This document shows, one piece after another, positions 1-8,554 of a stretch of 64,000 nucleotides of DNA. The notes under the pieces were generated by a model. That model searched no databases, had not been told where the DNA came from, and saw only the letters and a list, made by a program, of their open reading frames with translations. The translations under genes and the position numbers were made by a program. Where the stretch lies: the NCBI GenBank assembly GCA_025370075.1, contig CP073016.1, positions 992,001 to 1,056,000 on the forward strand, in the 5' to 3' direction. Within the stretch, counting starts at the first letter, position 1. Each line of letters starts with the position of its first letter. This stretch comes from Chryseotalea sp. WA131a. Lineage in GTDB: Bacteria > Bacteroidota > Bacteroidia > Cytophagales > Cyclobacteriaceae.

Positions 1-300
1 ACTGCAGTTGAAGCATTGTACCGCTTCGGAAAAACTGAACAGTTTTATGTTGGCGCTCGCTACATAAAAGTTGATGCAACTGCGTCCGAAGGCTATACCG
101 CTACGGCTCAAGGAAGCCGGTACGATGTAACCATCGACCGCACTTCTATTGGTGCTGGTTGGTTTATTACACAAAACATCTTGCTAAAAGGCGAATACGT
201 AACACAGAACTATGGTAACTTTCTGCCTACCGGATCAAACAACCGCTTCTACAATGGTAAGTTTGATGGATTCGTTATTCAAGGGGCGATCAGTTTCTAA
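1..300 (+). CDS. C-terminal end of an outer-membrane beta-barrel protein (partial)
   Basis: The frame is open from the first base of the window and ends with TAA at 298-300, so the gene starts upstream. The visible 99 residues alternate polar and aromatic/hydrophobic positions in strands of about 10 residues, and the protein ends in a phenylalanine (GAISF). That is the usual C-terminal signature recognised by the BAM machinery. This supports a porin-like barrel; substrate and family cannot be named from the fragment. A GC-rich hairpin with a T-rich tail follows the stop, so it probably ends its transcription unit. Confidence 0.6.
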   Translation, partial: TAVEALYRFGKTEQFYVGARYIKVDATASEGYTATAQGSRYDVTIDRTSIGAGWFITQNILLKGEYVTQNYGNFLPTGSNNRFYNGKFDGFVIQGAISF

Positions 301-322
301 TGTTGGTGCGCACTGTTAATTA

Positions 323-353
323 CCGGTCGGCCATTGGCCGACCGGATTGTTTT
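323..353 (+). terminator. Rho-independent terminator after the barrel gene
   Basis: A perfect 11-bp inverted repeat (CCGGTCGGCCA at 323-333 with TGGCCGACCGG at 335-345) is followed by ATTGTTTT. It lies 22 bp after the stop at 300. In practice the hairpin would form with a smaller stem and a loop around CCATTGG. Its presence also argues against the TTG at 334 as a start for the next gene. Confidence 0.7.
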
Positions 354-375
354 ACAATTATCTTTAGTAAATTTG
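347..375 (+). promoter_or_regulatory. Possible Bacteroidetes-type promoter for the YceI-like gene
   Basis: TTG at 347-349 is followed after 18 bp by TAAATTTG at 368-375. This fits the TTG / TAnnTTTG consensus of the Bacteroidetes primary sigma factor. The -7 box ends only 3 bp before the ATG at 379, so use of this promoter would give a leaderless or near-leaderless mRNA. Matches to this AT-rich consensus arise easily by chance. Confidence 0.35.
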
Positions 376-378
376 AAA

Positions 379-996
379 ATGTCTCGCACAGTTAACCTTG
401 TAGTTGTTGTAGTTCTGTGCTGCTCCTTTGGAATAAAGTCTGGGCCTGAAAATTTTTTACGCCATCGCTTTGTGGTGTTGCCTACCAGCACGCTAACCAT
501 CAATGGCAAAACCAACGTAAACAATTTTAAATGTGGCATACACCGCTACTGCGGGGCAGACACGCTGGTAATCAAAGAGACCCCGCACGAGAAACCCATT
601 ATCTTGAAAGGGTTTGTTGGGCTAGAAGCCACAACATTCGACTGTGGAATAGCCCCGATGACGCACGATTTTAACAAAACGCTTAAATCAAGTGACTTCC
701 CTACCATCGGAATCGATTTTAAATCTTTTGAGCGGATACCTGATTTAACGTGCACACAAGACAAATTTGCAGCAGAAGTGGCCATCTCAATGGCGGGTGT
801 AACGAAACTTTTTAAAATGCCTTGCACCTTTGAAACCACCAAAAAAGGTGAAATATTCTTGCGGGGAGAGCGTGCGTTTCTGTTTTCGGATTTTAATTTA
901 AAGGCGCCACAGCGAATGATGGGGATGATCAAAGTAAACGAAAATCTTTTCGTTCAATTCAACTTATCATTAAAACTGGATGTCAACCGCTGGTAA
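379..996 (+). CDS. Secreted YceI-like protein
   Basis: The product is about 205 residues. I chose ATG 379 because a longer TTG start at 334 would lie inside the upstream terminator, and because residues 1-20 from 379 look like a signal peptide (basic SR, then a run of valines). The mature part begins with a strand like those of the YceI fold (STLTINGKTNVNNFKC) and ends with paired amphipathic strands. YceI-family proteins are periplasmic lipocalin-like barrels thought to bind isoprenoid or amphiphilic molecules. The assignment rests on overall pattern and is moderate. It converges on the ABC1 kinase gene with only 9 bp between the stops. Confidence 0.5.
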   Translation: MSRTVNLVVVVVLCCSFGIKSGPENFLRHRFVVLPTSTLTINGKTNVNNFKCGIHRYCGADTLVIKETPHEKPIILKGFVGLEATTFDCGIAPMTHDFNKTLKSSDFPTIGIDFKSFERIPDLTCTQDKFAAEVAISMAGVTKLFKMPCTFETTKKGEIFLRGERAFLFSDFNLKAPQRMMGMIKVNENLFVQFNLSLKLDVNRW

Positions 997-1005
997 ATCG
1001 TCAAC

Positions 1006-2322
1006 CTAAAACGGCACCCACGAAGTGGTGTTCACCGAGGCTTTTAAATCATACAGCAAGTTGTAAAGTCCAAAGTAGGTACGGTTGATATAAATCGCGT
1101 GCTTCACCCCTCTTGCTTTCTTCGACTCGCGCAGTTCTTTCATATTCGATAATTGTTCTCCAAACTTGAAAACTTCTTCAAAGTAGGTGGCATTATCAAA
1201 ATCAAATTCATTGGAGCGAAATGGTCTTCCTAGCAATTCTACCAAGTGGGTAAAAACATCTATGAAGAATCTCTTGTCCTTTGCCGAATCGTCTGGATAA
1301 ATAAACCTGAGTTGATAAAACGCATTTTCCAACTTGGTTTTGTTTTGCAAAATATCACGATCCAGCAATTGAAAGTATTGCGGATAGAATTCTTGTGGTA
1401 TCACTTTCACACATCCAAAATCGATAATGCCCAATTTTTTATCGTTTGTGATGATGAAATTGCCTGGATGCGGATCGGCATGCAGCTCTTTTAGCTGATG
1501 AATTTGAAAATGATAAAAATCCCACATGGCCTGACCAATCCGGTTGGCTTCTGCCTTCGTCAGCTTTTCGGTTTTTAAAAATTCGCCCAAGGGTTTGCCC
1601 TCCAGCCAATCCATGGTAAGAATTTTATCGCTCGATTGCTGCGGGTAATAAGTAGGGAAAACCAAGTTCTCAATTCCTTTGCATTGCTTCGATAAATTGA
1701 TTGAACGCTTTAGTTCCAGGGTATAGTCTGCCTCTTCCAACATGCGTGCTTGCACTTCTTGAATAAACTCATCGTACTCGGTGGCATTGAGCTTGAACAT
1801 TCGCAACGCAATTGGCTTGACCATGGCCAAATCGCTTTTGATGCTATCGCCCACCCCAGGGTATTGAATCTTTACTGCCAACTTCTTGCCATTCAACGTG
1901 GCTTCGTGTACTTGACCAATGGAGGCTGCATTACGAGCAGAAGTTGTAAACGTATCGAATAATTCGGTAGGTCGTTTTTTAAAATACTTCTCAAACGTGC
2001 GAACCACCAATGGATAAGAGAGTGGTGGCGCGCTGTATTGCGCCATCGCAAATTGATTTTGATAAGCACTGGGCAACAGATTTTTGTCCATGCTCAGCAT
2101 TTGCGCAACTTTTAGCGCACTGCCCTTCAACTGGCTTAATGAATTATAAATATCAGAAGCATTGTCGGCATGCAATTCATCTTTCGAAAGCTCGGGGTTG
2201 ATAAGCTTCTTGCTATAATGCTTTAAATAATTGCCTCCAATTTTTGCACCCGTGGCAATGAATTTGGTGGCACGTTGTACTTTTCCGGTAGGTATTTGTT
2301 CTTGCTCTTTTACGCTGGCCAT
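1006..2322 (-). CDS. ABC1/ADCK/UbiB-family atypical kinase
   Basis: A 438-residue soluble protein with the hallmarks of the ABC1 (UbiB/ADCK) protein-kinase-like family: a KxGQ-type N-terminal motif in variant form (KGSALKVAQ, near residue 70), the alanine-rich nucleotide loop AASIGQVH near 135, a VKIQYPG strand with the catalytic lysine, HADPHPGN near 280 and the metal-binding IDFG near 297. No C-terminal membrane helices are obvious, unlike UbiB proper. Family members are ATP-dependent and linked to quinone or other lipid metabolism; the substrate here is unknown. Its ATG overlaps the stop of the upstream TetR gene by one base (TAATG), so the two are probably translationally coupled. Confidence 0.85.
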   Translation of the reverse strand: MASVKEQEQIPTGKVQRATKFIATGAKIGGNYLKHYSKKLINPELSKDELHADNASDIYNSLSQLKGSALKVAQMLSMDKNLLPSAYQNQFAMAQYSAPPLSYPLVVRTFEKYFKKRPTELFDTFTTSARNAASIGQVHEATLNGKKLAVKIQYPGVGDSIKSDLAMVKPIALRMFKLNATEYDEFIQEVQARMLEEADYTLELKRSINLSKQCKGIENLVFPTYYPQQSSDKILTMDWLEGKPLGEFLKTEKLTKAEANRIGQAMWDFYHFQIHQLKELHADPHPGNFIITNDKKLGIIDFGCVKVIPQEFYPQYFQLLDRDILQNKTKLENAFYQLRFIYPDDSAKDKRFFIDVFTHLVELLGRPFRSNEFDFDNATYFEEVFKFGEQLSNMKELRESKKARGVKHAIYINRTYFGLYNLLYDLKASVNTTSWVPF

Positions 2323-2996
2323 TAATTTTTTGATTGCTGATAGAGAAACTTCCCAAAATCCAACGCATTGTCTAGCACGCCTTTACCAATTAAATCAAAG
2401 GCAAGGGTTACAGATTTTTCGATGGCCACATCGGTCTTTTCAAAACCATTGCTTTCATCGTGTGCCCAAAACTGAAGAATAAACATCAAGTGCAACCAAA
2501 AGAGTGAGTGATAACGGTCATCCAAATACGGGCGTTTGGCAATCTCACCCGTGGCCTTGCCTTCGTTCAGAACCAATGAAATCCATTCCGAAAACGCAGC
2601 TTTAAATCCTTTCAAAAATACAGGTGTTGAAGCGGGTGTCTTAATCGATTGCAACTGATGCAACACAAAACTGCGGTCGGTCTTTAACAGTTCAACCAAA
2701 GAAAAATAGAATGTGAGTATTTTTTCACGCGAACCAAACGTAACATATGCCTCATCTGACTCCATGCGTTGGCGAGTTTGGATAACGTAGGCAGTCCAAA
2801 TAGACTTTTCGAGGGCATCAAAAGAAGCAAAATGCTGATAAAACTCTTCCTCCTTGATACCTAGGTCTTTACAGAATTTAAAAACCGTGGCGGGTCGTTT
2901 TCCTTCCATTAGCACGAATTCGTGATAAGCATGACTGATCTCCGTACCTGTTTTGGTTTCGGCTTTTTTAGCCTTCGATTTTTTAGTAGCTTCCAT
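2322..2996 (-). CDS. TetR-family transcriptional regulator
   Basis: A 224-residue protein. After a lysine-rich leader of about 15 residues it has an N-terminal helix-turn-helix region of the TetR type (a lesser-matching repeat of ...FVLMEGKRPATVFKFCKDLGIKEE, then a YQHFASFDALE segment equivalent to the usual YYHFxSKexL helix), followed by an all-helical ligand domain with many aromatic residues. It lies immediately upstream of the ABC1 kinase and shares one base with it, so it probably controls that unit. The ligand is not predictable. Start: ATG at 2996, with no better alternative near the helix-turn-helix. Confidence 0.75.
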   Translation of the reverse strand: MEATKKSKAKKAETKTGTEISHAYHEFVLMEGKRPATVFKFCKDLGIKEEEFYQHFASFDALEKSIWTAYVIQTRQRMESDEAYVTFGSREKILTFYFSLVELLKTDRSFVLHQLQSIKTPASTPVFLKGFKAAFSEWISLVLNEGKATGEIAKRPYLDDRYHSLFWLHLMFILQFWAHDESNGFEKTDVAIEKSVTLAFDLIGKGVLDNALDFGKFLYQQSKN

Positions 2997-3067
2997 ATGC
3001 TTCTCTTAACAGAAAATCCGCCCAAATGGTTAAGGTTTTGGTGTAAAGAATTTTGATATTTGATTCA

Positions 3068-4300
3068 ATGCTCTCTTCGCAATTATCAAAGGTCATTTCA
3101 TTCGTTTTCTGTGGTTGTTTACTACTCGCTAGCAACCATGCCATTCAAGCCCAATCTGAAAAACCCAAAACAGCTACCTACTATTTTGAATTGGGGGATG
3201 CCTCCTTAAAACTCCGAAACTACAGAACCGCCCTTGCTCATTATAATGAAGCCATTCGCCTGGATCCTTTTTTTTGGGATGCGTATTTTGCCCGCGCTAT
3301 GGCACGCGAGCGATTGGGCGACTTGAAAGGATCGCTGACCGACTACAATATCTTTTTGGAAGCGAGGCCTACCAATGTGGAAGCATTATTTTCGCGGGCA
3401 GTTTTGCGCTATCAAAACGGGCAGTGGGCGGTTGCACGAGAAGGCTTCTTAAAGCTATTGACATTACCCCCTGGCGAAACAAATACAGTCTACTTTCAAG
3501 TTGACAAAGGTGAAGAGGCGAACAAAATATTTACAACACAAGGCGATACCCGTTGCCTCTACTTCAATTACCTGGGGTTGATTGATCTCAAACTCACCAA
3601 GTACAAAACGGCCATTCAGTATTTTGATTCTGCCGTGCGCGTAGACGCATCATGTGCCGATTGTTATCTAAATCGCGGATTGGCCTTTCAGATGGCAAGA
3701 GATACATCGAAAGCTATTTCAAGTTACAAAAAAACCATCGAACTAAATCCGGAAAATAGTTTGGCACTTCACAATTTAGCGGTGCTGTCAGGCTTTGTTG
3801 GCAACCTGAAGGAAACAGAAAAAATGTTGGGCGAAGCGATCGATAAAAATCCGAAGCTGCCCTACTCGTATGCCGAGCGTGGCCATGTACGAATGAAACT
3901 CAAAAACTGGAAAGGTGCGCTGGCCGACTTTACAGAAGCATTGGTCATTGACCCCACCGATGCAGACGATTGGCTTAGTCGTGGGTTAGTGAAAGAAAAG
4001 CTAAAAGACTTGGCCGGAGCGTTGAATGATTTAACCGAGGCCATTAAACTCAAAGATAATTTTGAAAAAGCTTGGCTTTGCAGAGGAAACGTATTGACCA
4101 ACCTTAACAGGCTGCCGGAAGCATTGGAGGATTATACGTTGGCCATTCATCATTATCCTGAATACGGTGCGGCATATTATAATCGAGCATTAGCTTATCA
4201 TAAACTTGGTAAACAAAAAGAAGCTTGCGGTGATTTGCGAAAAGCACAAGACCTAAAAACCAAAGTTGATTCAAAAGTTTTTAAAACAATTTGCAAGTAA
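3068..4300 (+). CDS. Secreted TPR-repeat protein
   Basis: A protein of about 410 residues. An upstream TTG at 3053 is in frame, but ATG 3068 gives a conventional signal peptide (hydrophobic FVFCGCLLLAS, cleavage near AIQAQ). The rest is tetratricopeptide repeats of about 34 residues with consensus positions such as YFELGDASLKLRNYRTALAHY, YLNRGLAFQMARDTSKAI and AERGHVRMKLKNWKGAL; nine or ten can be counted, with one irregular insert around residues 145-165. TPR proteins of this type serve as periplasmic protein-interaction scaffolds. No catalytic domain is present. The gene is divergent from the TetR gene and stands alone. Confidence 0.8.
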   Translation: MLSSQLSKVISFVFCGCLLLASNHAIQAQSEKPKTATYYFELGDASLKLRNYRTALAHYNEAIRLDPFFWDAYFARAMARERLGDLKGSLTDYNIFLEARPTNVEALFSRAVLRYQNGQWAVAREGFLKLLTLPPGETNTVYFQVDKGEEANKIFTTQGDTRCLYFNYLGLIDLKLTKYKTAIQYFDSAVRVDASCADCYLNRGLAFQMARDTSKAISSYKKTIELNPENSLALHNLAVLSGFVGNLKETEKMLGEAIDKNPKLPYSYAERGHVRMKLKNWKGALADFTEALVIDPTDADDWLSRGLVKEKLKDLAGALNDLTEAIKLKDNFEKAWLCRGNVLTNLNRLPEALEDYTLAIHHYPEYGAAYYNRALAYHKLGKQKEACGDLRKAQDLKTKVDSKVFKTICK

Positions 4301-4460
4301 TCTCCCCAATACAAGTTTGGTATTTTGATTTTTCAATTTTTAAAAATGGAAAGCAACATAACGTCCAAGTGAAGGCCTACGTTCCTTATGTAGTTTCAAT
4401 TTTTACGATTTTGAAAGAGATCCAGTAGTTTCCATAAATCCTTATGCGTTACTTTACTCC

Positions 4461-5459
4461 ATGAAAATTGCGATTAATGGAATGGGCCGCATTGGCCGTT
4501 TGCTTTGCAAGTTACTGCAAACTACCAGCCATCAGATTGTAGCAGTAAACGATTTGATGCCGAAAGAAAACTTAGCCTATTTGCTGGAATACGATTCGAC
4601 TTACGGTCAGTATTTTTTAGGCAAGAACAAGTATGGTATTACCGATGAGGGTATTCAAATCAATAAACAAAAAATAAAAGTATTTTCAGAGCCAACACCA
4701 GTCAAACTACCGTGGAAGGAATTGGAAGTTGATGTAGTAGTGGATTGCAGTGGTCGGTTTTTAACAAGAGAATTGTTATCACATCATCTTGAGGCGGGCG
4801 CAAAGCGTGTGCTGCTTTCCACGACAGGTGGAGAGGGTGTGCCAATGGTTATCCGAGGGTTTAACGATTCGCCTGAATTGTTGCAGCAACCGATACTCGC
4901 TTCGGGCGGGTGTATGACGAATTGTACCGTGTTGTTGCTTCATCACCTCATCAAAAACTTTGGGGTAGAATCGGTGCATATCAATGTAACGCACTCGTAC
5001 ACCTCACGGCAATCTCTGGTGGACTCACCGCATGCCGATTTCAGGCGCGGTCGGGCCGCCACCACCTCCATCATCCCGGTGAAAATCGATTTGCACGACA
5101 CACTTGAAAAGGTATTTCCTACGCTGCATCGAAAAGTAATTTCGTCCTCCACACGGGTGCCCATCATTTGTGGAGCTTTGTGCGACCTAAACTTTATCGC
5201 TACCCAATCAGTCGATGTTCGAACCATCCACGAATTATTTGCCCACCTTTCAAAAAACGAGTTGAAGGGGCTCGTGGATTACAATGAAAAACCTGTTACC
5301 TCAAGCGATATTTTATGTAATCCCAACTCTGCCATTGTGGACGCAACCCTTACCCACGCCATTAGCAAACACGTAAAGCTTTCTGCCTGGTTTGACGATC
5401 AGTTTGCTTTTACGAATAGGTTAATTGAAATAATAGCCTCAAATAAAATAATTATTTAA
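4461..5459 (+). CDS. Divergent glyceraldehyde-3-phosphate dehydrogenase family protein
   Basis: A 332-residue protein with the GAPDH fold: NAD-binding INGMGRIGR at residues 5-13, active-site C151 in SGGCMTNC, general-base H178 in HSYTSRQ, the PHADFRRGRAA helix and R232 in STRVP. It departs from classical GAPDH in places that matter. The SNAS run before the cysteine is SGG, the inorganic-phosphate loop usually reading TGAAKA is replaced by VKIDLHDTLE, and the C-terminal WYDNEWGYSNR is WFDDQFAFTNR. Catalytic residues are kept but phosphate binding looks altered. It could be a paralogue acting on another aldehyde phosphate, such as an Epd-like enzyme. It overlaps the convergent barrel gene by 8 bp at the stops. 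Confidence 0.8.
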   Translation: MKIAINGMGRIGRLLCKLLQTTSHQIVAVNDLMPKENLAYLLEYDSTYGQYFLGKNKYGITDEGIQINKQKIKVFSEPTPVKLPWKELEVDVVVDCSGRFLTRELLSHHLEAGAKRVLLSTTGGEGVPMVIRGFNDSPELLQQPILASGGCMTNCTVLLLHHLIKNFGVESVHINVTHSYTSRQSLVDSPHADFRRGRAATTSIIPVKIDLHDTLEKVFPTLHRKVISSSTRVPIICGALCDLNFIATQSVDVRTIHELFAHLSKNELKGLVDYNEKPVTSSDILCNPNSAIVDATLTHAISKHVKLSAWFDDQFAFTNRLIEIIASNKIII

Positions 5460-5949
5460 TTTTCTTCCTATTTAAGTACAAGGAAAAGCCAACCGCAAAT
5501 CCTATACTTGATGAGTTTGATGAGTCACCTACTCCAGTCGAATAGACAATTGCTGGTTCAATCGCGATATTATCAGTTAAAAAAGCGGCATAACCTCCTT
5601 CGAAGTTAACTGACCCTGAAGTTGTACTATTGACGGATTTGCTACCGAGGAAATTCGCACCTAAAAAGTATTTACCAGACACATAGTATCTCCCGAAAGC
5701 ACCGATAGATGTTTGGTCAATGCTTCCAAAGTTTATATAATTAAAATTGAAGCCTATTGCTAAGTTTTCAGCTATAAAGTATCCCAATCTTGTGTTAACG
5801 TTGAAGAGAGTTTGTGAAGAACTACCGAGCTTGGTACTTTGGATAATTCCTGATGATGACCCTCCTACTAAGATTGTCCCAGGGTAAATTTGGGCATCGG
5901 CTGATGATAAGAGACCACAAGTAAATACAATCAAAAAAAGTCTTTTCAT
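5452..5949 (-). CDS. Small outer-membrane beta-barrel protein
   Basis: A 165-residue protein with a signal peptide (MKRLFLIVFTCGLLSSADAQ) and then glycine-rich amphipathic strands separated by short turns. This resembles the eight-stranded barrels of the OmpW/OprF-like type common in Bacteroidetes. The C-terminus is basic (LYLNRKKIK) rather than ending in an aromatic residue. No specific function can be given. It is convergent with the GAPDH-like gene and shares 8 bp with it. Confidence 0.6.
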   Translation of the reverse strand: MKRLFLIVFTCGLLSSADAQIYPGTILVGGSSSGIIQSTKLGSSSQTLFNVNTRLGYFIAENLAIGFNFNYINFGSIDQTSIGAFGRYYVSGKYFLGANFLGSKSVNSTTSGSVNFEGGYAAFLTDNIAIEPAIVYSTGVGDSSNSSSIGFAVGFSLYLNRKKIK

Positions 5950-5985
5950 TGGTGGGTTGCTTTAAATACATAATTACTGCTGCTG

Positions 5986-6885
5986 TTAACTTTTGAACCT
6001 CACAAACGTACCCATCGGCAAACTATTGCCCTCCTTTGGTTTTAAAAAGAATTCTCCGCATTCTACTTTCACGTTTTTAAAATGGGTGGTCACCACATTT
6101 TGCCCCACCATCGCTGAAAGCCCAACGGCATACATCGACAAAATGAAAAAGGAATTTTCTTTCTCCAATAACTGGCTGCTCAAAAAAATAAGTTCATTGA
6201 GCTTCTCCTCCAGCGACCACTTCTCCCCTTCTGGCCCACGTCCATACGGTGGTGGGTCCATGATAATGCCACTGTATTTTTTGCCTCGCTTGGCCTCGCG
6301 TTTCACAAATTTCAAAGCATCTTCATGCACCCACCGAATGTTATCTAAATTGTTTTGCTTCATGTTCTCATTGGCCCAATTCAATCCAGGGCGAGAGGCA
6401 TCTACGTGCATCACATCCGCGCCAGCTGCTTTGGCCACTACCGATGCTGCGCCTGTATAAGCAAAAAGATTTAACACTTTAGGTTGCGGCATCGCCCAGC
6501 TAGTAATGGTATCATAAATAAAATTCCAATTCTCGCCTTGCTCCGGAAAAATGCCCACATGCCCAAAATTGGTGAGGCTAAGTCGAAGTTTGATGGAGAG
6601 TTTATTGTACTTGTAGGTTACGTCCCAACTATCAGGAATGGGTTTCAATTTTTTCCATCCACCTTTAATATCTTCGCCAAAGCGATAATTTTCTTTTTGC
6701 TCGCGCGTAAAATGTGCATGTGCCACGTGTTGCCATTCATCTTCTGACAGACCGGGCTCCCAAATCGCTTGTGGCTCGGGGCGAATCAAAATATATTTTC
6801 CAAAACGCTCTAGCTTTTCAAAAGAGCCCGAGTCGAGCAATTCATAATCTTGCCAAGAGTCGGGACTAAGAAGTTGTAAATTCAA
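5986..6885 (-). CDS. Class I SAM-dependent methyltransferase, RlmI/RlmL-like
   Basis: A 299-residue protein. The SAM-binding motif I is VLNLFAYTGAASVVAKAAGA in the middle of the chain, followed by the acidic VDASRPGLNWANEN segment and motif IV IIMDPPPYGRG. The N-terminal third is the beta-rich region that precedes this domain in the RlmI/YccW group of 23S rRNA cytosine methyltransferases, but no PUA domain is clear and the length is shorter than RlmI. The target is therefore uncertain: rRNA is likely, with a base or position not determined. ATG 6885 is followed upstream by an AT-rich repeat tract rather than a gene. Confidence 0.7.
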   Translation of the reverse strand: MNLQLLSPDSWQDYELLDSGSFEKLERFGKYILIRPEPQAIWEPGLSEDEWQHVAHAHFTREQKENYRFGEDIKGGWKKLKPIPDSWDVTYKYNKLSIKLRLSLTNFGHVGIFPEQGENWNFIYDTITSWAMPQPKVLNLFAYTGAASVVAKAAGADVMHVDASRPGLNWANENMKQNNLDNIRWVHEDALKFVKREAKRGKKYSGIIMDPPPYGRGPEGEKWSLEEKLNELIFLSSQLLEKENSFFILSMYAVGLSAMVGQNVVTTHFKNVKVECGEFFLKPKEGNSLPMGTFVRFKS

Positions 6886-6955
6886 GAATAAAAGTTTAAA
6901 GTTCTAAGTTCAAAATTTAAAAGTTGAAAGTTAAAGTTTAAAAGTTAAAAGTAAA
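6886..6955. repeat. AT-rich degenerate direct repeats (AAGTT/AAAGTT units)
   Basis: Between the divergent methyltransferase genes lies a run of units such as AAAGTT, AAGTTC, AAAAGTTGAAAGTT and TTTAAAAGTT, about ten copies of an AAGTT core, then ACCATCAACTATTAACCCTTGACCATT-like near-repeats just downstream. It is low-complexity intergenic DNA and could also hold the promoters of both genes. Confidence 0.55.
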
Positions 6956-7006
6956 ATTGAGGATTGACCATCAACTATTAACCCTTGACCATTACCTTTG
7001 AAATCA

Positions 7007-7801
7007 ATGAAGCCAGGTACCGTAATCACCAGCACCCAAAACCCAAAGGTAAAAAGCCTATTGCAGTTGGAGAAACCGCGCGAGCGCAGGCGACAACAAT
7101 TGTTTTTGATAGAAGGAAGCCGCGAAGTACGGTTGGCACTCGAGGCCGGCTATAAAGTCGGCAACATATTTTACTGCGAAGAAATCATTGCCAAGGGCAA
7201 CTTGGGCTTTGACTTAACCGACAATAAATTGGTCATTCCCGTTTCACGCGAAGTGTTTGAAAAACTGGCGGTACGAGAAGATTCGGGTGGGGTACTTGCG
7301 GTAGCTGAAATGAAGCCGCATGGATTGGAGCAAATTTCGTTAAGCAAAAATCCATTGCTCTTGATTTTAGAGGGTGTAGAAAAACCCGGAAACCTGGGCG
7401 CCATTCTTCGCACGGCCGATGCCGCGGGAGTGGATGCCGTTATCATTTGCGATCCTCAAACGGATTTTTACAATCCCAATGTTATTCGCTCCAGTGTAGG
7501 CTGTGTTTTTACCAAACAAATAGCGGCAGCTTCATCTGAGCAAACCATTGCTTGGCTAAAGAAGAATAACATCGATATCTATTGCACCTATCTTTCGGCT
7601 TCACAAATCTATCATCAAGTTAATTACCGGAAGCCCTCCGCTATTGTCATGGGCACCGAAGCAACCGGTCTTTCGGAGACTTGGGTGAAGAACGCAACAG
7701 CTAACATCATCATCCCAATGCACGGAAAAATTGACAGCATGAATGTATCGAATGCAGCTGCTGTGGTGGTATTTGAAGCCGTGAGGCAGCGAGAAACTTA
7801 A
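7007..7801 (+). CDS. TrmH/SpoU-family RNA 2'-O-methyltransferase
   Basis: About 264 residues from ATG 7007; a TTG three codons upstream (6998) is less likely. The N-terminal third is the RNA 2'-O-ribose methyltransferase substrate-binding domain (TSTQNPKVKSLLQLEKPRERR, FLIEGSREV). The C-terminal SPOUT/SpoU domain has the knotted motifs LEGVEKPGNLGAILRTADAAG, NVIRSSVGC and, near the end, IIIPMHGKIDSMNVSNAAAVV with the SLNVS-like SAM loop. Family members methylate ribose of 23S rRNA or tRNA; the exact site cannot be read. It overlaps the convergent GH25 gene by 4 bp at the stops. Confidence 0.88.
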   Translation: MKPGTVITSTQNPKVKSLLQLEKPRERRRQQLFLIEGSREVRLALEAGYKVGNIFYCEEIIAKGNLGFDLTDNKLVIPVSREVFEKLAVREDSGGVLAVAEMKPHGLEQISLSKNPLLLILEGVEKPGNLGAILRTADAAGVDAVIICDPQTDFYNPNVIRSSVGCVFTKQIAAASSEQTIAWLKKNNIDIYCTYLSASQIYHQVNYRKPSAIVMGTEATGLSETWVKNATANIIIPMHGKIDSMNVSNAAAVVVFEAVRQRET

Positions 7802-8508
7802 AAGGTAGTAAGTAGCGGGTCTAATGATTTACCGTTTACTACATTCAAATCAACGTAGGTATTGATTCCTTTTAAATGTGCGCGATTTGCAAATTGCCAT
7901 ATCACCCAGTCTCTTCCTTCTAATTTAGGTTGACGATAGATATCCCGAATCCAAATCGGATAATCTCTAAAATCATTCAGCAGGTACTTTTGATAAAATT
8001 CCCTGGTAGCATAAATCATGGGTCGTTTTCGATAATACGACTCGAGGAGAATTAAAAAATCTCTCACTTCTGATACCATTACGGAATCCGTTTTGGTGGT
8101 CTTGCAATTGCCGCCAAACTCCAAATCAATGCTGGGCGGTAGGCTGTGCCTATCAAATGGAACTACGTCCATAAAGTTTTGAGCTTGTTCTCTGCCCGTC
8201 TTACAAAAGCTATAAAAATGATAAGCTCCGAATTTATACTTCTCCTTTTTGCATGCTTCCCAATTTTCATTGAACAAAGGGTCTTTGAAGTCGCCTCCTT
8301 CTGTGGATTTAACTATGACGAACGACAACTTTTCTTCGCGTAACCGCTGCCAGTCAATTTTACCTTGGTGATGAGAAATGTCAATGCCTAAAAGAGGAAA
8401 CTCATTACGGTCGGGGTAATTGAAACGAATTCTTCCATCGTAGAAAAGATAAGCCGCAATACTTATTAGACCAACACAAAAAATAACTACGAGAATGACA
8501 CGCTTCAT
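7798..8508 (-). CDS. Glycoside hydrolase family 25 (muramidase-type lysozyme)
   Basis: A 236-residue protein with one N-terminal hydrophobic helix (residues 3-23) that could be a signal anchor. The GH25 barrel follows: GIDISHHQG at about 43, VIVKSTEGG, the HFYSF strand, IDLEFGG with the catalytic acidic pair near 128-130, and the C-terminal WVIWQFAN strand. GH25 enzymes cut the N-acetylmuramic acid-beta-1,4-N-acetylglucosamine bond of peptidoglycan, so a role in wall remodelling in the periplasm is likely. No phage genes are nearby, so this is not an endolysin in a prophage. Confidence 0.88.
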   Translation of the reverse strand: MKRVILVVIFCVGLISIAAYLFYDGRIRFNYPDRNEFPLLGIDISHHQGKIDWQRLREEKLSFVIVKSTEGGDFKDPLFNENWEACKKEKYKFGAYHFYSFCKTGREQAQNFMDVVPFDRHSLPPSIDLEFGGNCKTTKTDSVMVSEVRDFLILLESYYRKRPMIYATREFYQKYLLNDFRDYPIWIRDIYRQPKLEGRDWVIWQFANRAHLKGINTYVDLNVVNGKSLDPLLTTF

Positions 8509-8554
8509 TCAAAGGGTTGGTCGTTGCAACAAGTGGATACCAGTACCCATCATT

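Noticed and set aside
334..378. Extended start (TTG 334) for the YceI-like gene
   Set aside because: It lies inside the upstream terminator hairpin and would place 15 extra residues before the signal peptide; ATG 379 fits better.
4310..4340. Terminator after the TPR gene (AATAC/GTATT hairpin)
   Set aside because: The stem is only 5 AT-rich base pairs; too weak to call.
7798..8508. GH25 muramidase as a phage endolysin
   Set aside because: No phage structural, holin or replication genes are nearby and the gene has a membrane/signal helix typical of a host enzyme.
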